From: a virus
Length of the DNA: 21,428 nt
Virus record (IMG/VR): IMGVR_UViG_3300007735_000465
Span: 1 to 21,428 of that record
Strand: one strand, 5' to 3'
In this document: in pieces, positions 1-5,757 of the stretch
Layout: every line of letters starts with the position of its first letter
Position numbering within the stretch: the first letter of the stretch is position 1
Program-made: the position numbers and the translations under genes
The notes under the pieces: model-generated
What the model was told of the DNA's origin: nothing
What the model saw: only the letters and a program-made list of their open reading frames with translations
Databases searched by the model: none

Positions 1-438
1 TAGCATTTCTTGTATAGTAATGTCTATGTTTTTACGATATTCTGCATCAGTAGTACGAACACCATTATCTTCTATTTCAACACCTTCTGGTGAAACATAT
101 ACTACTACATCGTAATTATTACGTAACTGCATTAATAATTCAACAAATTGACGTTTTTCATACCAACCAATTGATCTAGCTGATAATGTGAATGCACAAA
201 CATCATATATTGTTCTATCTGTTATGATATTTTCTTGCATTAATTCAATGCTACGTTCAGCAGCGAATACTAATTGACCTTTTAATGTAGAATCTGTATT
301 TAAAGCTACACCTAAGTCGCGTAAGTATTTACTACGTTCAGTTTGTATTGGATAATCTTTAAACATATCTAGTTTACCTAGTGCTTTAGCTAATGTAGTT
401 TTACCTACAGACATTGTACCTGTTAATCCTATTCTCAT
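1..438 (-). CDS. P-loop nucleotide kinase / NadR-like ATPase, 3' end missing
   Basis: The first 146 residues are visible and the frame is open to the window edge, so the C-terminus is missing. The protein begins MRIGLTGTMSVGKTTLAKAL. G7-T-M-S-V-G12-K13-T14 is a textbook Walker A loop, and the region around residues 70-80 (ENIITDRTIYD) resembles the second-strand motif of deoxynucleoside or NadR-type kinases. The likely role is ATP-dependent phosphorylation of a small molecule or nucleotide, but the substrate cannot be told without the lid region. The start ATG (438-436) overlaps the TGA stop of the preceding gene as ATGA, which indicates translational coupling. There is no capsid-targeting-like leader, because Walker A begins at residue 7. 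It could equally be a phage dNMP kinase. Confidence 0.8.
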   Translation of the reverse strand, partial: MRIGLTGTMSVGKTTLAKALGKLDMFKDYPIQTERSKYLRDLGVALNTDSTLKGQLVFAAERSIELMQENIITDRTIYDVCAFTLSARSIGWYEKRQFVELLMQLRNNYDVVVYVSPEGVEIEDNGVRTTDAEYRKNIDITIQEML

Positions 439-641
439 TTTTTATTTCTATTGTTTATTTTTTTCATTTGACGTGCTGCTTTCTTTTCTTGTTTAGCATT
501 TTTAGCGTTTTGCTTTATTGCTTTTTCAGCACCTGCTTTGTATTTGATATCAACACTAATTGGTCCATTTTTAAACTTATCAGTATTGTATTCCCATATC
601 TCAGTAGTGTATTCGTCTTCAAATGTGCGAGTAAATTTCAT
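435..641 (-). CDS. Small basic conserved phage protein, function unknown
   Basis: This 68-residue protein begins MKFTRTFEDEYTTEIWEYN. The N-terminal half is mixed and looks folded (beta-like, aromatic-rich). The last 30 residues are almost entirely K, A, N, Q and R, a highly basic tail likely to bind nucleic acid or be disordered. The pattern resembles small proteins I have seen in marine T4-like phages, but no function is known to me. It lies directly after a terminator-like hairpin, and its stop overlaps the start of the kinase gene (ATGA). The sequence before its ATG is A/T-rich without a Shine-Dalgarno. Being small and early in its transcript unit, it may be expressed separately from the gene upstream. 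Confidence 0.7.
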   Translation of the reverse strand: MKFTRTFEDEYTTEIWEYNTDKFKNGPISVDIKYKAGAEKAIKQNAKNAKQEKKAARQMKKINNRNKK

Positions 642-644
642 AAC

Positions 645-676
645 GTTAAATTAAAATAGGGACTTTGCAGTCCCTA
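645..676 (-). terminator. Rho-independent terminator-like hairpin
   Basis: Positions 657-664 and 669-676 form a perfect 8-bp inverted repeat (TAGGGACT / AGTCCCTA). Read on the minus strand the loop is GCAA, a GNRA tetraloop, and the stem is followed by a T-rich run (TTTTAATTT) down to 648. It sits between the 85-residue and 68-residue genes. It could terminate, attenuate or protect the 3' end of the upstream message. Confidence 0.7.
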
Positions 677-681
677 ATATT

Positions 682-939
682 TTATACTCTTGCGCCTGCT
701 GCTTTGCCAGCTGCTGTTTTATAGAATGGTACACCGTTAACATTTTTCTTAAACTCTAACCACTGATCTTTACTATACTTAATACCAAACAAATAGTATT
801 CTGCTTGACGTTTATTACCTTGTGGAATAAATGCAGCTCCATCCCAATTGTGCATTTTATTTACTCCGTTGATACGAACATAATGTGCTACTGTTCCGTC
901 TGCTTGTACTAATTTTTGTGTTTCTAGTGTCTCTTTCAT
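682..939 (-). CDS. Conserved hypothetical phage protein (85 aa)
   Basis: This 85-residue soluble protein has no signal peptide or membrane segment. Visible features are a compact beta-rich core around residues 15-35 (HYVRINGVNKMHNWDGAAF) and an aromatic stretch EYYLFGIKYSKDQW near residues 47-60. The C-terminus is short and Ala/Gly/Lys-rich. The combination NGVNKMHNWDG plus YYLFGIKY is, from memory, a recurring uncharacterised family in large marine phages. I cannot assign a function. The gene is followed by a terminator-like hairpin and preceded by A-rich sequence with no Shine-Dalgarno. Its upstream neighbour is the 341-residue probable virion protein. Confidence 0.75.
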   Translation of the reverse strand: MKETLETQKLVQADGTVAHYVRINGVNKMHNWDGAAFIPQGNKRQAEYYLFGIKYSKDQWLEFKKNVNGVPFYKTAAGKAAGARV

Positions 940-974
940 ACGTTTTTGTTTTAAAGATATGAAAGTTATTTTGA

Positions 975-2000
975 CTAATCTAAACTATTATCTAAAGCTT
1001 TTTCAGCATCATCACTACGTAAAATTCTTTCAATTTCTTTCATTTCATCTATTGCCCATTGTTTTTGTGAAGATGTTAATTCATCATTAACGGCGTTTTC
1101 AATAAATGGAAAAAATTCTTCGTCTGGTAGTTCATATAGCTTTCCAAAAAATAATTCACGAACACGTGCATCTTCTACATCGCTTTCATTATATATTTTA
1201 GAGATAGCATCATATAAAAATTTACCAAAACGTAGATCGTTTGGTTCGTTAGATAATTTATCTACAGCATTTACAACAGCTTGATTTTTTTCTCTATCAG
1301 GACCAAATCCTTTAGTACCAACAATCTCATACAATCCTTTTACAATCTCGTGTACAAGCATTGGGAAACATAATGCGCGAGCTTTAATAACGAATTGTTC
1401 ATTTTCTTCATCATATTCCATTTCACTTTCACCACCTTGTGGTGTTTGTCCTGATGCTAATGCCGCTAATAACATTGCAATAGCATTTTCATCATCATAG
1501 ATACCAAATGCTAATTTTAATATTTCATTGTATTTTTCTACTAAAGCTGGGTTGATAGAGTCTAAGTATTCTTTAAATAGCATAAATCCAAAAGCACCTC
1601 TAATTGAGGCACCTTGTGTTATACCATTAATAATACGACGTTTTGCTTGTAGTTTTTCAGGATCATCTTCACCAAATTCAGGTGTTGTTGGGTCTTGTGG
1701 AGGTGGTGGTTGTTGTAAACTAAAATCATCTCCTATTTTAGCGTCAATTCTAATATTAGCATAATCAATGATCGGATAAGCATCAGTCACCATTTGTGCT
1801 GCTACCATCTCTAATTCATCACGATATCCTTCTTCAGCATCAATAATTTCATCTAATAATGCTTTAGAACGTACCATTGTTTGCATCAATGACTTATTAC
1901 CAAGCATTGAGCGTAATGATTCGCCTGATTTACCTTTTAAGGAAGCCATTGTTTTGGGTGAGAATATTTTTTCGTATTCTACTTCTAATAAATTTGCCAT
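975..2000 (-). CDS. Conserved phage protein, possible head or virion component (341 aa)
   Basis: This acidic, mostly alpha-helical protein of 341 residues has a Pro-rich linker at about residues 95-112 (QQPPPPQDPTTPEF) separating an N-terminal helical domain from a larger C-terminal one. The section around residues 120-150 (KRRIINGITQGASIRGAFGF) and a KARALCFPMLVHEIVKGLY stretch look strongly conserved in type. I recall similar unnamed proteins in T4-like phages of aquatic bacteria but no function. The N-terminus MANLLEVEYEKIF has an L-L-E tripeptide at residues 4-6 but is too short to be a convincing capsid-targeting leader. The start overlaps the stop of the upstream gene (TAATG). A structural role is inferred from context only. 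Confidence 0.75.
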   Translation of the reverse strand: MANLLEVEYEKIFSPKTMASLKGKSGESLRSMLGNKSLMQTMVRSKALLDEIIDAEEGYRDELEMVAAQMVTDAYPIIDYANIRIDAKIGDDFSLQQPPPPQDPTTPEFGEDDPEKLQAKRRIINGITQGASIRGAFGFMLFKEYLDSINPALVEKYNEILKLAFGIYDDENAIAMLLAALASGQTPQGGESEMEYDEENEQFVIKARALCFPMLVHEIVKGLYEIVGTKGFGPDREKNQAVVNAVDKLSNEPNDLRFGKFLYDAISKIYNESDVEDARVRELFFGKLYELPDEEFFPFIENAVNDELTSSQKQWAIDEMKEIERILRSDDAEKALDNSLD

Positions 2001-2359
2001 TATTTTTGAGATCTAAAGCGTTTAATAATTTTAATTAAATCGTTAGCTTCCTTTACAGTTGCCTTTGTTCCAGCTTTTGCTGGCATCTTTTTAGGTATAG
2101 CATCTTTATCTTTTCCTGGGTTAAAACTTGGTTTTGCAGGTGGTTTTGTACCAGGATGTACTACTGGACCTGGTTTAGAAGGAGCATTTTCGTATAGTTC
2201 TAAATCTTCTATTGCCTTCATGTCTACAGGTTTACCTTGTTTTCCATCCTCATATCCTTTCATATATGCTGCTCGAGCTGGAGACATGTAAAGACCACCT
2301 TCATTTAATTCTTGTTTGATGATGCGGCTTATAGCTTCGCGTAATTCTTGTTTAGTCAT
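2000..2359 (-). CDS. Leader-bearing putative internal virion protein (119 aa)
   Basis: The first 20 residues form an amphipathic helix ending L18-N19-E20 followed by G21-G22, a close match to the (L/I)-x-E|(G/A/S) site cut by T4 gp21-type prohead proteases. After that comes a short motif (YMSPARAAYMKGYEDGKQGK), then a Pro/Lys-rich low-complexity stretch (about residues 58-95) and a basic C-terminal helix ending KRFRSQK. A small, basic, flexible body behind a cleavable leader fits a packaged DNA-associated internal protein (inference). There is no enzymatic motif. The start is preceded by a long A/T tract rather than a Shine-Dalgarno. Confidence 0.75.
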   Translation of the reverse strand: MTKQELREAISRIIKQELNEGGLYMSPARAAYMKGYEDGKQGKPVDMKAIEDLELYENAPSKPGPVVHPGTKPPAKPSFNPGKDKDAIPKKMPAKAGTKATVKEANDLIKIIKRFRSQK

Positions 2360-2377
2360 TTTATTATTTTTTATTTT

Positions 2378-3058
2378 TTATTTTGCCCACATCATATAGT
2401 TAGATTCTACTCTTCTAATATTTTCCGGTGTTGGATCTAGGTCCAGGATGCTTATTGGTTTAAATCCTTGTTTTAAAGCACCATCAATTCCTAATTTCCA
2501 TATTGCTATTGTATATAAACGATAAGCTTTAATTACAGTTTGAACTTTTTCAACATCTTTGTTTCTTCCTTCTTTATCGTATATTGATCTAACCCAAAAT
2601 GAAGGATTGACTATTTTATATTCTTCTAAGACTTTTTTACTAAATTCAATATTATCCATGTCTTTGCTACCAGAATATCCTTTAGATTCCATCCACTTAA
2701 CAAAATTATTCCATTGAGCCATTTGTTGAACAGATATCCCAGATTCATTAACTTTTTGTAATGCTTCATTACCTTCATAGCCAAGATTTGTTACTCTTCC
2801 GCTATTAAGATCTTTTAAAAAGGCTGTTGGGAATTGAAATTGTGATGTAAAGAAACCATTAATACCATCTACGTCAGTACCAGTACGAGTATCACTAACT
2901 GTTATAGCGGGTTTATCTGTTGGAATCTTAGATTGTGCTTTAGCTCCACCAAAAATACTAGAAGCAGCCATAGCTGCTCCCAATGCGATGTCTTTTGCAC
3001 CGACTTCTTCAAGTTGTTCTTGTTGGATTTGTTCTACAAGAGGCATTAGTTTAATCAT
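2378..3058 (-). CDS. Leader-bearing protein of unknown function (226 aa)
   Basis: The protein opens MIKLMPLVEQIQQEQLEE, a helix with possible cleavage positions after L-V-E (residue 9) or L-E-E (residue 18). A hydrophobic Ala/Gly stretch at about residues 24-40 (ALGAAMAASSIFGG) could be a membrane-active segment. The rest is soluble and mixed, with several Trp/Tyr-rich helices and a final ESNYMMWAK. No known domain is recognised. The start overlaps the FAD oxidoreductase stop (ATGA), and the bases just before it are ATATTTATT plus three, shared with other starts nearby. A packaged protein with a membrane-interacting segment is possible but unproven. Confidence 0.7.
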   Translation of the reverse strand: MIKLMPLVEQIQQEQLEEVGAKDIALGAAMAASSIFGGAKAQSKIPTDKPAITVSDTRTGTDVDGINGFFTSQFQFPTAFLKDLNSGRVTNLGYEGNEALQKVNESGISVQQMAQWNNFVKWMESKGYSGSKDMDNIEFSKKVLEEYKIVNPSFWVRSIYDKEGRNKDVEKVQTVIKAYRLYTIAIWKLGIDGALKQGFKPISILDLDPTPENIRRVESNYMMWAK

Positions 3059-4362
3059 GCCAATAAATATTCGGCAACATAAATTCCATGCGCCCCTGAT
3101 ACAGTAATACCACGAGCACTTAAGGCATCACCAACAAAATGTACGTTTGGATATTCAGTTAATGCTAGATTAGTATAATCTACTAATGGTTCTGGTGATA
3201 GATATTTTACTTCAGGAATATACATACCCCAATCATCGCCAAAATTGAATACTTTATTCATACCATCAATAAAATCATTAATATATTTAAAATATCCGCC
3301 GAATATTTCTTCAACTTTAGTTAAACCTATCCAACTAATTTTAGATGATGATACAGTTGTACCCTCAGATGTTAGTCCTGGTTCACGTGTCATATTAGGT
3401 GAGAAATATAATCCTGTATTATTAATCTGTAGTTTTTGTACTACATCTCTAGACCATTTAAATGGATCTTCAATACCTTTAATTTCCATCAATATACCAA
3501 AATTGGTCATATCGTTTCGGAATTGTTCACCCTTTTTCGCATGGCCGTTGTACGTGATATCGCCATAAGTTTCCTCCACGGCCACGTAAGCGGCATTGTT
3601 ATTAGTACAAAAGCTACGTAGAGAAACATTGTCAAACTTCTGATATAATTTGAAGTCATATGATATGTCTATTAATTTTTGAAAATATTTTTGTGGTGCT
3701 TCAAATCGAACACCTATTTGAACTGACTTAGGTTCAGTTGGTAGTTTATAATCGTCGGATAGTTTTTGTGCAAAGTCAATACCTGATTTACCTACTGCAA
3801 ATATAAGTTCATCATATATTATTTTGTCAGTAAAACCTTTATTTATTCTACACCATAAAGCGTTATATTTAAAGAATATATCAGTTACTTCAGCATTCCA
3901 TAAAAACTTAACACCCTTATCTAACAAATATTGGTACCATGCTTTAGCAATCTCGTGTAAGTAGTTACTACCAATGTGCCATACAGGAAACAAACGTAAT
4001 CCAAAATATGGTTTAATAAAGTCTGGTTCAGCTACTGGATCAGAACAGAATATTTCTTCTGGTTTAGGGTGAAAGCGTCTAAAGTTACTAATAACTTGAT
4101 CCATTAATTCCATTGCTTTTTCTTCACCACAATACTTAGCTAATTGACCACCAATTGCTGTATGGTATGTGAGTTTGCCATCGCTCCACCCTCCACTTCC
4201 TAACATGCCAGTCATAACTTCCTCTGGTTTACGATTATGAGGATCGTTTCCCTTATCGATTATTGTTATCAACTCGCCTGGGTATCCGTTATCGACAAGT
4301 TTAGTAGCAAAGTTAATACCTGCTACTCCCGCTCCAATTACTACAATTTTTTGTTGTTTCAT
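3055..4362 (-). CDS. FAD/NAD(P)-dependent oxidoreductase
   Basis: This full-length flavoprotein of 435 residues begins MKQQKIVVIGAGVAGINFAT. G10-A-G12-V-A-G15 is the Rossmann dinucleotide-binding GxGxxG. A central block (about residues 185-195, DELIFAVGKSG) resembles the second FAD/NAD motif, and the C-terminal NVHFVGDALSARGITVSGAHG is the typical final FAD-binding motif with an Asp contacting ribityl. The overall plan resembles uncharacterised FAD-dependent dehydrogenases of the COG2509 type. The substrate is unknown. Such a gene is unusual among phage structural genes and is probably an auxiliary metabolic gene (inference). A homing endonuclease gene lies immediately upstream, one base from its ATG. 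The next gene starts inside its stop codon. Confidence 0.85.
   Translation of the reverse strand: MKQQKIVVIGAGVAGINFATKLVDNGYPGELITIIDKGNDPHNRKPEEVMTGMLGSGGWSDGKLTYHTAIGGQLAKYCGEEKAMELMDQVISNFRRFHPKPEEIFCSDPVAEPDFIKPYFGLRLFPVWHIGSNYLHEIAKAWYQYLLDKGVKFLWNAEVTDIFFKYNALWCRINKGFTDKIIYDELIFAVGKSGIDFAQKLSDDYKLPTEPKSVQIGVRFEAPQKYFQKLIDISYDFKLYQKFDNVSLRSFCTNNNAAYVAVEETYGDITYNGHAKKGEQFRNDMTNFGILMEIKGIEDPFKWSRDVVQKLQINNTGLYFSPNMTREPGLTSEGTTVSSSKISWIGLTKVEEIFGGYFKYINDFIDGMNKVFNFGDDWGMYIPEVKYLSPEPLVDYTNLALTEYPNVHFVGDALSARGITVSGAHGIYVAEYLLA
3059..3070 (-). promoter_or_regulatory. ATATTTATT pre-start motif
   Basis: On the minus strand ATATTTATT (3070-3062) is followed by three bases and then the ATG at 3058. 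The same nine bases at the same spacing precede the starts at 5008 and 5395. Here it lies inside the end of the oxidoreductase gene (encoding EYLL), so coincidence is possible. Confidence 0.35.
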
Positions 4363-4363
4363 A

Positions 4364-5008
4364 TTATTTATATTTCCATTTAAAGTTAAATGCTGTTTTT
4401 TGCCTTCCCAAAATACAATCTTTAATCTGTGATGTTATATTACTTGTTTTGCCTGTTTGTTCTTTTATCCACTCTGCTGCTTGACCTTTACTTTCCCATT
4501 CTTTAATAAAATTATCATTTAAATCAAACATAAGCACAGGTGTTGCTTGCTTACGTTTAGCTATACCCATATTTTGTTTATGTTCATCTGAGAATGGTTT
4601 TGGGATATTTTTATTAGCCTTAGACATTTTTTGTCTTACATCCTCAGTGTAATATTGTGAGTGATTTCTTTGTTTTAGTGTTTTACTTATATGCATTCCT
4701 CTAGTAGGGTGATTTATAATTTTTTCTATTCGTTTAGGATTAATATTTTGTTTTTGATCTAATGTCCATTCTGTTGGACCTCCACCACCATCATTTTTAT
4801 TTTCTAACTTGAAACCCCATGCCTTAAATTGTTGTATCCAATATTGTTCCCAAAATTTCCATTGCTTATCTTCTACAATATCAATCACTTCTATTTTAAT
4901 ATCAGTACCAAAAGTTAAATAATGTTTATGTTGTCTTCTAACAGTATTTTTAGCTTTACCTACATAAAACGGTATTCCGTTTCTTTCTAAAATGTATATG
5001 TTTATCAT
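4364..5008 (-). CDS. GIY-YIG homing endonuclease with NUMOD repeats
   Basis: With the start at 5008 the product is 214 residues: MINIYILERNGIPFYVGKAK. Residues 4-17 hold the YIL...YVG form of the GIY-YIG nuclease core. The middle and C-terminus carry DNA-binding modules: an S-x-EH-K-type NUMOD3-like stretch (KPFSDEHKQNM) and a NUMOD1/IENR1-like FDLNDNFIKEWESKGQAAEWI, ending with FNFKWKYK. Freestanding enzymes of this kind cut a cognate site in related genomes and spread by gene conversion. The frame stays open further upstream to a possible ATG at 5080, but that would translate through a structured element. The M at 5008 directly precedes the nuclease core and has the ATATTTATT motif. The gene is wedged between the element and the FAD oxidoreductase start, as expected for an insertion. 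Confidence 0.88.
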   Translation of the reverse strand: MINIYILERNGIPFYVGKAKNTVRRQHKHYLTFGTDIKIEVIDIVEDKQWKFWEQYWIQQFKAWGFKLENKNDGGGGPTEWTLDQKQNINPKRIEKIINHPTRGMHISKTLKQRNHSQYYTEDVRQKMSKANKNIPKPFSDEHKQNMGIAKRKQATPVLMFDLNDNFIKEWESKGQAAEWIKEQTGKTSNITSQIKDCILGRQKTAFNFKWKYK

Positions 5009-5020
5009 GACAATAAATAT
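5009..5020 (-). promoter_or_regulatory. ATATTTATT pre-start motif
   Basis: ATATTTATT (5020-5012) stands three bases before the ATG at 5008. It supports this start over the longer reading frame and replaces a Shine-Dalgarno sequence. Confidence 0.4.
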
Positions 5021-5048
5021 ACGACTTTCCATCGGACCAACCACCAGA

Positions 5049-5128
5049 CAAAGAGAAAGCCCACCTTTTAGGTGGGCCACAGCTCCATAATTTTAACTTA
5101 GTCGATAAGGCTATGAATCCTATCTATA
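5049..5128 (-). promoter_or_regulatory. Structured element, copy 1
   Basis: This is an approximately 80-nt element nearly identical in layout to 5679-5757. One helix pairs 5059-5065 with 5071-5077 (GCCCACC/GGTGGGC). A second pairs 5104-5107 plus 5109-5110 with 5119-5124, around the invariant loop CTATGAAT (plus-strand reading). Invariant single-stranded blocks include ACAAAGAG, CACAGCT and TTAGTCGA. Helix bases differ between copies yet still pair. On the minus strand the element opens with TATAGATA (5128-5121), one mismatch from the T4 late-promoter box, and its GC-rich hairpin is followed by TTTCTCTTTG. It may be a 5' leader RNA, a terminator or a regulatory switch. No known family is recognised. 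Confidence 0.6.
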
Positions 5129-5155
5129 ATTTAATAATTTTTAAATTTATTTTCT

Positions 5156-5395
5156 TTATTCAAATTGTTTTAAAAAGTCCATTAAATTTTTTTTATCTTC
5201 ATCTTTTAATATACCTTGTACACCTTTATATGAATAAACAATTTTATTTAGTTTCTTATCTAAATAGAATCGTAAATCGCTTGGAGCATCTCCTCCAATA
5301 CTAACTCCCCTTCCCCACTCATAATCAAATGTAGATTCATTAATCACACCTGCTAATTCTTGCATTCTTTTAATTTCGTTGGATGACTGTTTCAT
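5156..5395 (-). CDS. Small leader-bearing protein (79 aa)
   Basis: Chosen start 5395 gives MKQSSNEIKRMQELAGVINE followed by STF. The segment ends I18-N19-E20|S21, an ideal gp21-type prohead protease site. RMQ-(x)-LAG-(I/V)-I is an N-terminal pattern I recall from many marine phage proteins. The remaining 59 residues form a small beta-rich domain (FYLDKKLNKIVYSYKGVQGI) with a short C-terminal helix (DEDKKNLMDFLKQF). An upstream in-frame start at 5425 would add ten residues before the leader, but 5395 is preferred because it has the ATATTTATT motif three bases upstream. The function of the mature domain is unknown. Confidence 0.7.
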   Translation of the reverse strand: MKQSSNEIKRMQELAGVINESTFDYEWGRGVSIGGDAPSDLRFYLDKKLNKIVYSYKGVQGILKDEDKKNLMDFLKQFE

Positions 5396-5407
5396 GATAA
5401 TAAATAT
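5396..5407 (-). promoter_or_regulatory. ATATTTATT pre-start motif
   Basis: ATATTTATT (5407-5399) is followed by ATC and the ATG at 5395, the same spacing as at 5008 and 3058. It was used to choose the start of the 79-residue gene. Confidence 0.4.
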
Positions 5408-5421
5408 GGGATAATTTTTAT

Positions 5422-5646
5422 TCACTTATAATTTTCTATTTCTTCTTTCATTTGTTCCCAGTATTTTTGTTTAGCTGTTCTACCATGTTCATTATTCCAT
5501 TCTTTTATTATCTTACTCACCGCTATTAAAGCACATTGTTTAGCAATCTCTCTATTACCTGTTATTTCCCAATATTCTTCTACTAATTTAGTTGCAGCGT
5601 TTATGCCCGCTACACCGGCGCCTACGATTACGATTTTCTTTTGCAT
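5422..5646 (-). CDS. Chimeric small ORF: FAD-oxidoreductase N-terminal stub fused to an unrelated tail
   Basis: With the start at 5646 the product is 74 residues. Residues 1-22 (MQKKIVIVGAGVAGINAATK...) match the first 23 residues of the FAD oxidoreductase at 4362 almost exactly in protein but clearly not in DNA, so this is not a fresh local copy. From about residue 24 the sequence changes to EYWEITGNREIAKQCALIAV and ends YWEQMKEEIENYK, a helical tail resembling small uncharacterised phage proteins. A GxGxxG loop alone cannot form a flavin domain, so the stub is probably a translation-start graft left by recombination. A longer frame to 5694 would read into the structured element and is disfavoured. 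Whether a protein is made is uncertain. Confidence 0.6.
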   Translation of the reverse strand: MQKKIVIVGAGVAGINAATKLVEEYWEITGNREIAKQCALIAVSKIIKEWNNEHGRTAKQKYWEQMKEEIENYK

Positions 5647-5658
5647 ATAATTAAATAT
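5647..5658 (-). promoter_or_regulatory. Variant pre-start motif (ATATTTAAT)
   Basis: ATATTTAAT (5658-5650) lies three bases before the ATG at 5646. It is one mismatch from the ATATTTATT found at the same spacing before 5008 and 5395. Confidence 0.3.
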
Positions 5659-5678
5659 AAAATTTTTATTTTGACCTA

Positions 5679-5757
5679 CAAAGAGAGAGCGCAATCTTTC
5701 GATTGCGCCACAGCTGCATAATATTGTTTATTAGTCGACAGGCTATGAATCTGTCTA
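5679..5757 (-). promoter_or_regulatory. Structured element, copy 2
   Basis: This copy matches the element at 5049-5128. The first helix pairs 5689-5696 with 5701-5708 (GCGCAATC/GATTGCGC); read on the minus strand its loop is GAAA, a GNRA tetraloop. The second pairs 5737-5741 with 5751-5755 (GACAG/CTGTC) around the conserved CTATGAAT. Compared with copy 1 at least four base pairs change on both sides, which argues for a selected RNA fold. The minus-strand beginning (5757-5755) coincides with the TAG stop of the 387-residue gene. The start of the FAD stub follows the hairpin by 42 bases. Its association with FAD-gene starts suggests a mobile or inherited 5' leader. Confidence 0.6.

Noticed and set aside
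1528-1764. Plus-strand ORF of 78 residues
   Set aside because: Shadow of the 341-residue gene on the opposite strand, with low-complexity Ser/Gly/Cys composition and no leader or neighbours in that orientation. The other plus-strand ORFs were rejected for the same reason.
4365-4372. Exact TATAAATA T4 late-promoter box on the minus strand
   Set aside because: It lies within the last codons of the homing endonuclease (Y-K-stop), three bases from the FAD ATG, so transcription would begin inside or after the start codon. Most likely a codon coincidence.
5009-5080. Upstream extension of the homing endonuclease to an ATG at 5080
   Set aside because: The extra 24 residues have no family resemblance and would be translated from within the structured hairpin. 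The start at 5008 directly precedes the nuclease core.
5049-5128. tRNA gene, because GGCTATGAATCC resembles a T-arm
   Set aside because: No matching acceptor stem, D-arm or anticodon arm could be folded, and the second copy breaks the resemblance while keeping its own helices.
5049-5757. Hammerhead, pistol or other known small ribozyme
   Set aside because: The required core sequences, such as CUGAUGA and GAAA in the correct order for hammerhead, are absent on both strands.
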